Assembly: GCA_012522255.1 (NCBI GenBank)
Contig: JAAYKT010000080.1
Coordinates: 1-9,690 of the forward strand
Origin: Clostridiales bacterium
GTDB lineage: Bacteria > Bacillota > Clostridia > Lutisporales > Lutisporaceae
Reading direction: 5' to 3'
DNA length: 9,690 nucleotides
Shown: piece by piece, positions 1 through 7,290 of the stretch
How positions within the stretch are numbered: the stretch's first letter is position 1
Layout: each line of letters opens with the position of its first letter
Position numbers and translations under genes: made by a program
The notes under the pieces: model-generated
Told to the model about the DNA's origin: nothing
Databases searched by the model: none
The model's input: only the letters and a program-made list of their open reading frames with translations

Positions 1-493
1 CAAAATCAGGTTGTAAGAGTATGAGCCCCAATATAGGCGCCATATATAACATTAATTGAGCCAATCCTTTTACTGTGTTCAATACCGCTTCTTTTTTCTC
101 CAACTGTTTTGCAAAAGTCAAAATAAAACCAATCTTGACTATTTCAGATGGCTGAAAGTTAAAGGTTCCGATTACCAACCAGGATTTTGAGCCTTTAACT
201 TCCTTGCCGAAAAGCAAAACAATAACGAGCAGTAGTATATTGACGGCATATATAATCTTTTCCATTTCCCCAAATGTGTTATAATCAAAAAAAAGCACGG
301 CAACTATTCCTATTATACCCAAAATAAAGGCTATAACCTGAATTTTTATATAGGAAAATGAACTGCCGTAGGCAATACCTGTTGAACTTACTATAGCTAC
401 TATCCCTATAGATATAAGCAACAGCATGGATATAATAAGGCCTAAATCAATATTTTTAATCAGTCTTCTGTCTATCAGTTTACTCCATTTCAT
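1..493 (-). CDS. rodA: RodA/FtsW-family (SEDS) peptidoglycan polymerase, N-terminal part, cut by window edge
   Basis: Translating the minus strand from the ATG at 493-491 gives 164 open residues running off the left edge. The start is supported by GAGG at 502-505, about 9 nt upstream. The protein is very hydrophobic: membrane segments lie near residues 15-36, 48-68, 80-95, 118-128 and 147-160. The SEDS signature is visible as SKSWLVIGTFNFQPSEIVK at about 102-120 (QPSE at 114-117), followed by LLQPDF at the cut end. SEDS proteins are polytopic membrane glycosyltransferases that polymerise lipid II with a partner class B PBP; RodA acts in cell elongation, FtsW in division and SpoVE in the spore cortex. 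I favour RodA because of the short cytoplasmic N-terminus and the SKSWLVIG form of the loop, but FtsW/SpoVE cannot be excluded without the C-terminal half. It follows the 511-residue gene by 62 nt with no obvious terminator between. Confidence 0.88.
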   Translation of the reverse strand, partial: MKWSKLIDRRLIKNIDLGLIISMLLLISIGIVAIVSSTGIAYGSSFSYIKIQVIAFILGIIGIVAVLFFDYNTFGEMEKIIYAVNILLLVIVLLFGKEVKGSKSWLVIGTFNFQPSEIVKIGFILTFAKQLEKKEAVLNTVKGLAQLMLYMAPILGLILLQPDF

Positions 494-555
494 TTGCAAA
501 ACCTCTATTAAGTAATTCAACTATTATTTTATTACAGATTGTAAAATTTGCGACT

Positions 556-2091
556 CTAATTTTGGATATCCCTTTTATCCAAATCTATGCACATTATCCA
601 GTAGCCTTTTCCATGTTTTACATCCCTGCCATGCTTTGCAAAACCTTTTGACTTGAAATAAGGTTCCCAATGGCTTATAAAAACTCCCGGCAATCCGATA
701 AAGAGCTTTTTAACTAAGCCCCTTTCATATTCCACGCCTAACAAGCCATCATTAATCCAAGGCCCGCAGCCTTTTATAAAATAAGGGTATGATAAAGGCA
801 TTTTTGTGCCGTTTATATCAACTGTTATATCATTGAAAAGGTGCAATTTATTATCCACTTCAAACCAGCTATAATTGCCCATACCTTCAATTCCATCGGT
901 TTTTCTTAACTTTTTTATTAATCCGGTGATTTCCGGATATCTGTCTATAAAAGCTTTTTCTTCATGAAAATAAGACTCGTCCTCTATCTCTTCTATTTGA
1001 AATTCCCGGGCATCATCAATATCTTCTATTTGATGAAACCTATGGATATAAGGCAGATCTTCAAATTGCCTGCTTCCTTCTCCGGTAAAAAATTCTTCCT
1101 CTTCTTTCTTCTCTTCTTCAACTTCTTCCACTTCCTCTTTTTCTTTTATTTCTTCTTTACTTTGCTCCTCTTCATCTTCTATGTTCTGATCCTGCATTTC
1201 TTTTTCTGTTTCCTTAGGTAACTCTTCTTCTATCGCTCTGTCTGTCTCATCATCATCGATATCAGTTATTTCCTCTATCTCCGGCTCTATTACATCTGTC
1301 TCCGACTCAGCCCTTTCCTCTATATCCGTTTCTTCTACCTCCATCTCCGGTTCTGCTCTATACTCTGTCTCCGGTTCTGCTCTTTCCGCTGCCTCTTCCC
1401 TAACTTCCTCAAAGGTTTCTTCTACCTCTTCATCAAGGGTTTCATCTATAGTTAACCTATCTGTCTCGGCCTGTGCAAGGTCTGTTATTTCTATCTCCAG
1501 TTCTGCTCTTTCCTCTATCTCCGGTTCTGCTCTTTCCTCTATCTCTTCTTTAACTTCTTCGAGGGTTTCTTCTGTTACTATTCTTTCCTGTATTACTTCC
1601 TCAGTTACTTTAGGAACTTCTTTTTCAATTAATCTATCTGTTTTGGTTTCCTCCAAGCTTACTTTTTCTTCAACTACTTCGTCTTTTTTCATATATTTTT
1701 GATAAAACCAATCCAATATATCTGCTTTTTCCTGTTCCTTACCCCCATAAAGCACAATGCTTTCCCCTGCTATAACCAAGGCAGCGGTATACCTACAGGT
1801 AACCATGTTTTTTGTCAAGTCCAGCTCACTAAATACCTCGCCTTTTTCTTTATCCATCCTGAACCGGCCTATTTCAATATATTCCCGGTCCTTTGGCGCT
1901 GCTAAGTATAATCTATAATCCGACTTTGTACCGACTCTTATGTTTTGAATAAGGCCTTTAATTTTAACCTTATTTCCTCTTCTTTCTACATTGACATAAC
2001 CTGTAGGCAGTTTGCCTCCGATTATCTCATAACCCTTTTCTTCTTCGTTTAATATAATAAAATACCTTTCATAGCCGACGCTTAGAGGCAT
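556..2091 (-). CDS. Unrecognised 511-residue protein: two conserved-looking end domains joined by a repetitive acidic linker
   Basis: The start is well supported: ATG at 2091-2089 with GGGGAGG at 2099-2105, spaced 7 nt. I cannot assign a function. Three regions are visible. Residues 1-130 form a mixed, probably beta-rich domain (YFIILNEEEKGYEIIGGKL, then VKIKGLIQNIRV). Residues 136-335 are an extremely Glu-rich low-complexity linker with repeated ERAEP and TDRL modules. Residues 376-505 look folded and rich in aromatics and glycine (YPYFIKGCGPWINDGL, then KKLFIGLPGVF, ending GYWIMCIDL). No signal peptide or membrane segment is seen, so it is probably cytoplasmic. The end-domain/variable-linker/end-domain layout reminds me of uncharacterised clostridial proteins with an N-terminal beta domain and a C-terminal LGVPGVY-like and GYWI-like motif; this is memory, not a search. 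It lies between rsmA (61 nt upstream) and the rodA-like gene (62 nt downstream), probably co-transcribed. Confidence 0.8.
   Translation of the reverse strand: MPLSVGYERYFIILNEEEKGYEIIGGKLPTGYVNVERRGNKVKIKGLIQNIRVGTKSDYRLYLAAPKDREYIEIGRFRMDKEKGEVFSELDLTKNMVTCRYTAALVIAGESIVLYGGKEQEKADILDWFYQKYMKKDEVVEEKVSLEETKTDRLIEKEVPKVTEEVIQERIVTEETLEEVKEEIEERAEPEIEERAELEIEITDLAQAETDRLTIDETLDEEVEETFEEVREEAAERAEPETEYRAEPEMEVEETDIEERAESETDVIEPEIEEITDIDDDETDRAIEEELPKETEKEMQDQNIEDEEEQSKEEIKEKEEVEEVEEEKKEEEEFFTGEGSRQFEDLPYIHRFHQIEDIDDAREFQIEEIEDESYFHEEKAFIDRYPEITGLIKKLRKTDGIEGMGNYSWFEVDNKLHLFNDITVDINGTKMPLSYPYFIKGCGPWINDGLLGVEYERGLVKKLFIGLPGVFISHWEPYFKSKGFAKHGRDVKHGKGYWIMCIDLDKRDIQN
1490..1545 (-). repeat. 24-nt in-frame tandem repeat inside the acidic linker
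   Basis: Two adjacent 24-nt units (1490-1513 and 1514-1537) differ at one base (CCAG versus CCGG), and the first 8 nt of a third unit follow. Each unit encodes eight residues of the form EIEERAEP/L. Related but diverged copies encode AAERAEP, ETEYRAEP and DIEERAES nearby (about 1300-1400). Near identity of the two units at DNA level suggests recent slippage-type duplication. Confidence 0.85.
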
Positions 2092-2152
2092 AAAAAAACC
2101 TCCCCTTAATAACTATCATTATTAATATATGTAAAGAGAAGGTATTTGTAGA

Positions 2153-3022
2153 CTATTTATTTAAAAAAAGGCCGATTTCATCCGTTATAAGAGCAAATTC
2201 ATTGAGTGACAAAGTTTCCGCCCTCCTTGTTCCATCTATTTCTATATTGCTTAATATATCTTTCAACATATTTTTATCTAATTTAAGGTCACTGCCGTAA
2301 AGGGAGTTTAAGAGAGTTTTTCTTCTTTGTCCAAATGAAGCACGTACCACCTTGAAAAACAATTTTTCATCTGCAACTCTGACAGCAGGTTCTTCCCTTA
2401 TTTTTAAATGTATAATTGCCGAATCCACATCCGGCTTTGGCATAAAAGAAGCAGCAGGCACATCCGCAATTATTTTCGGAACAGAATGATATTGAACCGC
2501 TACCGATAAAATTCCGTATTCCTTGCCTCTGGGATTTGCACATATCCTGTGTGCCACTTCTTTCTGCACCATTAAGGTAATGGAATCTACCATGTCTTTT
2601 TCTTCAAGTAACTTCATGATAATGGGAGAAGTAATATAATAAGGAAGGTTGGCTACAACCTTATACTTTTTATCATTCTCATCACCTTTTAGTAACGTTC
2701 TTATATTAAGCCTTAAAAAATCATCATTTATCAGCACAAAGTTTTTACAATCAGACATAGTAACGTTAAGGGTGCTTACTATTTGTTTGTCAATTTCTAC
2801 GGCCAGAACTTTCGCTGCTTTTTCACATAAAAACCTTGTTAAGGTGCCTAACCCGGGCCCTATTTCCAACACCCGGTCTTCCTCGTTGATACTAGCTGTT
2901 TTTAGTATCGTATTTATGGCTTCTTCATCAATTATAAAGTTCTGTCCGTTCTTTTTAGATGCCCTGATATTAAATTTTTTCATTGCTTCTTTAGTGGCCT
3001 TTGCCAAAGCTGTATCCTTCAT
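2153..3022 (-). CDS. rsmA: 16S rRNA (adenine(1518)-N6/adenine(1519)-N6)-dimethyltransferase RsmA (KsgA)
   Basis: This 289-residue protein has the usual length and motifs of RsmA/KsgA, which uses S-adenosylmethionine to dimethylate two adjacent adenines in the 3'-terminal hairpin of 16S rRNA late in 30S assembly. Visible motifs are GQNFI at 26-30, the SAM-binding loop EIGPGLGTLT at 53-62, the acidic VEID at 75-78, the catalytic NLPYYI at 125-130, and FGQRRKTLLN at 230-239 in the C-terminal helical domain. The ATG at 3022-3020 is preceded by a modest AGGGA about 7 nt upstream. It follows yabE by 63 nt, but a terminator-like hairpin occupies that gap and no clear promoter is seen there, so rsmA probably depends on read-through from the yabE promoter. 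In Bacillus, rnmV (RNase M5) lies between yabE and ksgA; it is absent here. Confidence 0.97.
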   Translation of the reverse strand: MKDTALAKATKEAMKKFNIRASKKNGQNFIIDEEAINTILKTASINEEDRVLEIGPGLGTLTRFLCEKAAKVLAVEIDKQIVSTLNVTMSDCKNFVLINDDFLRLNIRTLLKGDENDKKYKVVANLPYYITSPIIMKLLEEKDMVDSITLMVQKEVAHRICANPRGKEYGILSVAVQYHSVPKIIADVPAASFMPKPDVDSAIIHLKIREEPAVRVADEKLFFKVVRASFGQRRKTLLNSLYGSDLKLDKNMLKDILSNIEIDGTRRAETLSLNEFALITDEIGLFLNK

Positions 3023-3040
3023 AATAATCCCTACATTTCT

Positions 3041-3070
3041 AATAATAAAACCCCGGAATTTATCCAGGGT
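3041..3070 (-). terminator. Terminator-like hairpin between yabE and rsmA
   Basis: On the minus strand ACCCTGG (3070-3064) and CCGGGGT (3056-3050) form a 7-bp stem with one G-U pair and a 7-nt loop, followed by TTTATTATT. It begins about 15 nt after the yabE stop. The interrupted T-tract suggests an intrinsic terminator of moderate strength that would lower, rather than abolish, transcription into rsmA. Confidence 0.6.
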
Positions 3071-3085
3071 CTATATACTCATTTA

Positions 3086-4186
3086 TCAAAACTTATATCT
3101 TGGTTTATCCAACACGTATACTTTTATTCTCTTCTTACCGTATTTTGCTACATCTTGGGGAGACTCAAAGTACAAGTCAATTCTATTTCCTTTTATTGCC
3201 CCGCCGGTATCCGCAGCTATAGATTCACCATAACCTTCTACATATAAGTGAGTTCCTAAAGGTATTACTTTGGGATCTACGGCAACAACTCCCGGTCTTA
3301 CCTTGAGGCCGGATCTGGTTATGCCGTATTGGGGATGATCCGGTCTTTTACCCGTGCTTGCAAATGTAGCATCATAAGCAGTAGCAACCATCTCTATGGC
3401 TTTTGTGAATTTTAAGGAAACACCTCTGGAAGAAATAAATGTATCCTTAGTACCTTGTTCTAATACTGCAGCCACAGGATTTTGTATAATTTTTTCCCAA
3501 AGCACTTCTCTTAAGGCCTCTTTGCCATCATTAAAAACAATCTTCTCCGCTATTTCCTTTTTACCTTCCTGGCCTTTTTTAATTACCCTGACCAATCCTT
3601 TGTCTAATTTTTCATTGAGCTTGATTTCATTACTAAAAGGAATTTTTTCAATCTGGTTTGAAATCCGTTCCTCAACCCTTGTTATTGTTATTTTATCCGT
3701 ACAGTTTAACTCTGCCTCAAGAGCCGGTTCAACCGTGTCCTTAATGCCTAAATATATTTCTGCCTCTTCCAAAGCTTCACCGACAGTATCTGCAAAAGTA
3801 TAAATCTGACGTTCTTGTCCCCCCACTGCCACTATAGCAGATCTTGCCCTTTTTATTTCTATTTTAGTACCTTCTTTTATTTTTTCGGTGGGTGAATTTT
3901 CAAGTTTATCGAAGGGTCTTACCATTATGTTTTTTTCATCCAGAACTTCCTCTACGGTAGCCTTGAATGTGCTGACGGATATTTCCTCATCTGCATCACA
4001 AATAATTATTTGCTTCTTTAGCAAGTTATACGAAACAAATGTTACCGTCATAACCAAAATTAGCACAGCTGCAATGATTTTTGGGTACAAAGACCTTTTT
4101 AGCCTACGCCTTAATACCCCTTTCTCATAACGCCACTCTTTCCCCTTAGTAAAAAACCTTTTCAACCGGGGTAAGTCTATTTCCAT
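3086..4186 (-). CDS. yabE: YabE-like cell-wall protein with DUF348, G5 and C-terminal 3D domains
   Basis: This 366-residue protein has a basic N-terminus, one membrane segment or uncleaved signal anchor at about 34-55 (YPKIIAAVLILVMTVTFVSYN), two DUF348-like modules (about 58-113 and 116-170), a G5-like module (about 172-247) and a C-terminal 3D domain (about 266-358). The three aspartates that name the 3D fold are visible: VAVDPKVIPLG (D304), AADTGG (D326) and NRIDLYF (D337). In this family (B. subtilis YabE; analogous to actinobacterial RpfB in domain order) the protein sits outside the membrane and the 3D/Rpf part is thought to cleave peptidoglycan like a lytic transglycosylase. The start has an ideal AAGGAGG at 4194-4200, 7 nt upstream. 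Its own sigma-A-type promoter lies at 4272-4300, with a hairpin in the leader. It follows tatD by 211 nt and precedes rsmA, matching the conserved tatD-yabE/rpfB-ksgA order. Confidence 0.93.
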   Translation of the reverse strand: MEIDLPRLKRFFTKGKEWRYEKGVLRRRLKRSLYPKIIAAVLILVMTVTFVSYNLLKKQIIICDADEEISVSTFKATVEEVLDEKNIMVRPFDKLENSPTEKIKEGTKIEIKRARSAIVAVGGQERQIYTFADTVGEALEEAEIYLGIKDTVEPALEAELNCTDKITITRVEERISNQIEKIPFSNEIKLNEKLDKGLVRVIKKGQEGKKEIAEKIVFNDGKEALREVLWEKIIQNPVAAVLEQGTKDTFISSRGVSLKFTKAIEMVATAYDATFASTGKRPDHPQYGITRSGLKVRPGVVAVDPKVIPLGTHLYVEGYGESIAADTGGAIKGNRIDLYFESPQDVAKYGKKRIKVYVLDKPRYKF

Positions 4187-4223
4187 TATTTTACCTCCTT
4201 ATTTCACTATCAAAAGTGAGCAC

Positions 4224-4259
4224 AAAAAGTTCCGCCAAATTTTTGCTACGGAGCTTTTT
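4224..4259 (-). terminator. Leader hairpin upstream of yabE: candidate attenuator or terminator of the metG-tatD transcript
   Basis: AAAAAGTTCCG (4224-4234) and CGGAGCTTTTT (4249-4259) form an 11-bp inverted repeat with one mismatch and a 14-nt loop. The stem ends in A/T runs on both sides, so it resembles a bidirectional intrinsic terminator. On the minus strand it would be met within about 10-40 nt of the predicted yabE transcription start and about 140 nt after the tatD stop. It may end the metG-tatD transcript, attenuate yabE, or both. Confidence 0.6.
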
Positions 4260-4271
4260 ATCGATAAAGTA

Positions 4272-4300
4272 ATTCTATACATTATTCATCCTATTGTCAA
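4272..4300 (-). promoter_or_regulatory. Sigma-A-type promoter for yabE
   Basis: On the minus strand a perfect -35 TTGACA (4300-4295) and a -10 TAGAAT (4277-4272, one mismatch from consensus) are separated by exactly 17 nt. The predicted start is near 4265, giving a leader of about 80 nt before the yabE ATG. Confidence 0.85.
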
Positions 4301-4397
4301 ACTTTACTAAATTAAAGTTATAATTTGTCTTTTTCTATTCTATACCAAATAAATCTAAAATATACGGATTAATGTAAAAGAACCACAAAAGGAGGCA

Positions 4398-5165
4398 CTA
4401 AATCCCAAATAGTCTTCTCCCGTTCTTTAGAGTAGCATTTGCTATTTCATCGGGCTCCACTTCTCTTATTACCGCAATTTTTTCCGCAACATACTTTACA
4501 TAGCCGGGGTAATTTCTTTCCCCTCTATGAGGCACCGGTGTCAAATATGGGCTGTCCGTTTCTATCAGAAGCCTGTCTAACGGTACTTCTCGCGACACTT
4601 CCACGGTTTTCCTTGCATTTTTATATGTCACGGGACCTGAGATGGATATATACATATTCAGCTTCAGAACTTCCCGCATCATCTCCACGCTGCCGGAATA
4701 ACTGTGAAAAACTCCACCTACATCTTTCACCCCTGATTGTCTCAATATTCTCAGAGTATCTTCGTGAGCCTCCCTGTTATGTATTATAACAGGTAAGCCT
4801 ATTTGTTTTGCCAAGTCAATTTGTTCTGCAAACCTTTTCTTTTGTATATCCCTCGGAGAATAATCATAGTGATAATCTAAACCTATTTCACCTATCGCCC
4901 TGACTTTATCATTATTTTTCGCCAGTTCTTCCAATATAGCGCAGCTGTTTTCATCCATTCCTTTAGAATCATGAGGATGAACCCCCACTGCGGCATAAAT
5001 GAAATCATGCTTTTTTGATAAATTGATTGACTTTACGGAAGTGGCGATATTGCTTCCTATATTAACAATATACGTCACCCCTTCATCCTTGCATTTTTCT
5101 ATAATATCTTCCCTGTCCTCATCAAATTTAGGATCATCCATGTGTGCATGAGTATCAAAAAGCAT
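4398..5165 (-). CDS. tatD: TatD-family metal-dependent DNase/hydrolase
   Basis: The 255-residue protein has the length and motifs of the TatD/YabD amidohydrolase-fold family of cytoplasmic metal-dependent hydrolases, for which DNase activity has been shown in several members. Metal ligands and signatures are visible: DTHAH at 4-8 (H6, H8), IGEIGLDY at 91-98 (E93), PVIIHNREA at 125-133 (H129), GVFHSYSG at 151-158 (H154), and IETDSPYL at 201-208 (D204) followed by PHRGERN. The start ATG has AAGGAAG at 5174-5180, 8 nt upstream. Only 24 nt separate it from the metG stop, so it is almost certainly co-transcribed with metG and shares its T-box control. The same metG-tatD pairing is widespread in Firmicutes. 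The physiological substrate is not evident. Confidence 0.97.
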   Translation of the reverse strand: MLFDTHAHMDDPKFDEDREDIIEKCKDEGVTYIVNIGSNIATSVKSINLSKKHDFIYAAVGVHPHDSKGMDENSCAILEELAKNNDKVRAIGEIGLDYHYDYSPRDIQKKRFAEQIDLAKQIGLPVIIHNREAHEDTLRILRQSGVKDVGGVFHSYSGSVEMMREVLKLNMYISISGPVTYKNARKTVEVSREVPLDRLLIETDSPYLTPVPHRGERNYPGYVKYVAEKIAVIREVEPDEIANATLKNGRRLFGI

Positions 5166-5189
5166 TTTTATATCTTCCTTTTATCTATA

Positions 5190-7106
5190 TTAGTTCACTA
5201 CAGAGCCTGATTTTATATCTTGCAAAGTTGTTATGACCACCACATTATCGTCATTTTCAGAAGCCGCCAATATCATGCCTTGAGATTCTATTCCTCTCAG
5301 TTTGACAGGTTTTAAATTGGCAACTAAGACCATATTCTTGCCTATCAGGTCCTCCGGCTTATAGTTTTCGGCTATACCCGAAACAACCTGCCTGATTTCA
5401 TCTCCTACTTCAAGTTTAAACTTAAGAAGCTTTTTGGCCCCTTCAACTTTTTCACATTCCAAAACTTTTGCTACCCTAAACTCAATTTTATCAAAATCTT
5501 CTATAGTGATTTCCGGTTTGCTTTCCACTTTTTCTTCCTCCTTTTTCTCAACCTTTGCTTCTTTACCGAATTCGACTCTGGGGAATATTATTCCACCTTT
5601 TTTTACTCTTATGCCGGAAGGTAAAGTTCCGAAGCTTTTTAGGCTATCCCAAGTTTTAAATTCGGCTTTTTCAATTCCTAATTGACTAAGAATCTTTTCC
5701 GGGGTATTAGGCATAAAGGGCTCAATCAATATCGCCACATATCTTAGTGACTCCGCCAAATTATAAAGAACCGTCCCTAATCTCCCTTTTTTGCTTTCAT
5801 CCCTTGACAAAATCCAGGGCGTTGTTTCATCAATATACTTATTGCATCTCCCCACTAATTTCCATACTTCCACCAAAGCGTTGGAAAACTGCAATTTATT
5901 CATATATTCTTCCATTTTAAACGGAAGTTCCGTTGCAATTTTTAGAACATCATCATCCAATGGATCCTTACTATCTATATGTTCCGGTATCAAACCGTCA
6001 AAATATTTTTCAATCATGGTAACCGTTCTTGAAACCAGATTGCCCAAATCATTTGCCAAATCTGCATTAATTCTGTTAACTAACGCTTCTTCCGAATACA
6101 ATCCATCGGAACCGAAAGGAACTTCCCTCAGCAAAAAGTATCTGATGGAATCCACTCCGTATTTATTCACCAATACAACGGGGTCTACAACATTTCCTTT
6201 TGATTTGGACATTTTGCCACCTTCCAAGATCAACCAGCCGTGGCCAAAAACCTGCTTAGGCAAGGGTAAGCCCAAAGCCATCAGCATAATAGGCCAAATG
6301 ATAGTATGGAATCTGACTATCTCCTTGCCCACCAAATGTACATCCGCCGGCCAATACTTTTTAAATAGTCCGTCTTCCTCCGTCAGATAACCTAAAGCCG
6401 TAATATAATTGGATAAAGCATCAACCCAAACATAAATAACATGCCCCTCATCAAAGGTCACAGGAATTCCCCAGTTAAAAGAAGTCCTTGATACGCACAG
6501 ATCCTCCAGCCCCGGCCTTAGGAAATTATTGAGCATTTCGTTTTGCCTTGATTGGGGCTGTATAAAATCAGGATTATCCTCAATATGCTTAATCAGTCTA
6601 TCCGCATATTTGGACAATTTGAAAAAATAACTTTGTTCTTTTGTCCTTTCTACATCCCTGTTGCAGTCGGGACATTTGCCGTCTTTTAGTTGGCGCTCGG
6701 TCCAAAATGATTCACAAGGTGTACAGTACCAGCCCTCGTACTCACTTTTATAAATATCCCCTTGGTCATATAGTTTTTTAAATATTTTTTGAACTATCTC
6801 CACATGATCTTTATCGGTAGTTCTGATAAACCTATCGTTTTTTATATCCAAGATTCTCCATAGCTCTTTTATCCCTTTTACTATCCCATCAACATATTCT
6901 TTTGGGCTTTGACCGTTTTCCTCAGCTATTCTCTGGATCTTTTGACCATGCTCATCGGTACCGGTGAGAAACATCACATCATAGCCCAATTGCCTTTTAA
7001 AACGAGCAGCCGTATCCGCAGCAACAGTGCAATAGGAGTGCCCTATATGCAGCTTATCACTGGGATAATAAATCGGCGTCGTAATATAATAAGTTTTCTT
7101 TTCCAT
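5190..7106 (-). CDS. metG: Methionyl-tRNA synthetase, long form with C-terminal tRNA-binding domain
   Basis: This class I aminoacyl-tRNA synthetase charges tRNA-Met, using ATP and methionine, in the cytoplasm. In the 638-residue product the HIGH motif is at 20-23, the zinc-knuckle cysteines are C128/C131 (CTPC) and C145/C148 (CPDC), and the KMSKS loop is at 298-302 (GGKMSKSKGN). The anticodon-binding helical domain follows (about 340-480), including the family's NKYIDETTPW at 422-431. A charged linker (about 515-531) leads to a C-terminal EMAPII/Arc1p-like OB-fold (about 533-638) with FDKIEFRVAKV and VVSGIAENY, which in this family mediates dimerisation and tRNA binding. The start has AGGAGG at 7115-7120, 8 nt upstream of ATG. 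Expression is very probably controlled by the T-box leader upstream. No frameshift or missing key residue was found. Confidence 0.99.
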   Translation of the reverse strand: MEKKTYYITTPIYYPSDKLHIGHSYCTVAADTAARFKRQLGYDVMFLTGTDEHGQKIQRIAEENGQSPKEYVDGIVKGIKELWRILDIKNDRFIRTTDKDHVEIVQKIFKKLYDQGDIYKSEYEGWYCTPCESFWTERQLKDGKCPDCNRDVERTKEQSYFFKLSKYADRLIKHIEDNPDFIQPQSRQNEMLNNFLRPGLEDLCVSRTSFNWGIPVTFDEGHVIYVWVDALSNYITALGYLTEEDGLFKKYWPADVHLVGKEIVRFHTIIWPIMLMALGLPLPKQVFGHGWLILEGGKMSKSKGNVVDPVVLVNKYGVDSIRYFLLREVPFGSDGLYSEEALVNRINADLANDLGNLVSRTVTMIEKYFDGLIPEHIDSKDPLDDDVLKIATELPFKMEEYMNKLQFSNALVEVWKLVGRCNKYIDETTPWILSRDESKKGRLGTVLYNLAESLRYVAILIEPFMPNTPEKILSQLGIEKAEFKTWDSLKSFGTLPSGIRVKKGGIIFPRVEFGKEAKVEKKEEEKVESKPEITIEDFDKIEFRVAKVLECEKVEGAKKLLKFKLEVGDEIRQVVSGIAENYKPEDLIGKNMVLVANLKPVKLRGIESQGMILAASENDDNVVVITTLQDIKSGSVVN

Positions 7107-7136
7107 AATAACTACCTCCTGCTTTTTAAATTGAAC

Positions 7137-7233
7137 AAAAGCGGCTTCGCCATACCAAATATAAACACTAGATTTCTAATTCCCCATCATTATTTAGATT
7201 TATCAAACGAAACATGGCGAAAAAGCCGCTTTT
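7137..7233. repeat. Imperfect long-range inverted repeat between the T-box terminator and metG
   Basis: AAAAGCGGCTTCGCCAT (7137-7153) is the inverse of the 20-nt arm at 7214-7233, except that the second arm has three extra bases in its A/T run. The arms are separated by 60 nt. It could be a hairpin in the metG mRNA with a large loop, or a relic of a small inverted-repeat element about 97 bp long. I see no clear target-site duplication. The metG ribosome binding site lies outside the repeat, about 16 nt away. Confidence 0.7.
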
Positions 7234-7241
7234 ATAGCCAT

Positions 7242-7277
7242 GTGCCATTTCCGAATAAAATGAGGAAATGATGGCAC
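7242..7277. repeat. Inverted repeat (hairpin) in the distal metG leader
   Basis: GTGCCATTTCC (7242-7252) pairs with the 14-nt arm GGAAATGATGGCAC (7264-7277), with a 3-nt bulge and an 11-nt loop. It lacks a T-tract, so it is not a standard terminator. An adjacent CGCCAT (7277-7282) can also pair with ATGGCG at 7214-7219, competing with the neighbouring inverted repeat. Confidence 0.65.
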
Positions 7278-7290
7278 GCCATATATATAG

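Noticed and set aside
494..555. TTTACA upstream of the rodA-like gene as a promoter
   Set aside because: The hexamer 17 nt downstream (AGTTGA) does not resemble a -10 element, so co-transcription with the upstream gene is simpler.
964..1221. Plus-strand open frame rich in Phe and Leu
   Set aside because: It is the antisense of the Glu/Lys-rich linker of the 511-residue gene; GAA/GAG/AAA codons read backwards give TTC/CTC/TTT.
2106..2125. TTAATAA/TTATTAA inverted repeat after rsmA considered as a terminator
   Set aside because: The 7-bp stem is made only of A-T pairs and is not followed by a clean T-tract on the minus strand; the next bases are the GGGGAGG ribosome site of the following gene.
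2092..2152. TTTACA box upstream of the 511-residue gene as a promoter
   Set aside because: No acceptable -10 hexamer occurs at 16-18 nt; the sequence there (TTATTA) matches the consensus poorly and would start transcription inside the ribosome site.
4187..4270. c-di-AMP (ydaO-type) riboswitch in the yabE leader
   Set aside because: Such riboswitches often precede cell-wall hydrolase genes, but this leader is only about 80 nt and lacks the class's conserved motifs that I know.
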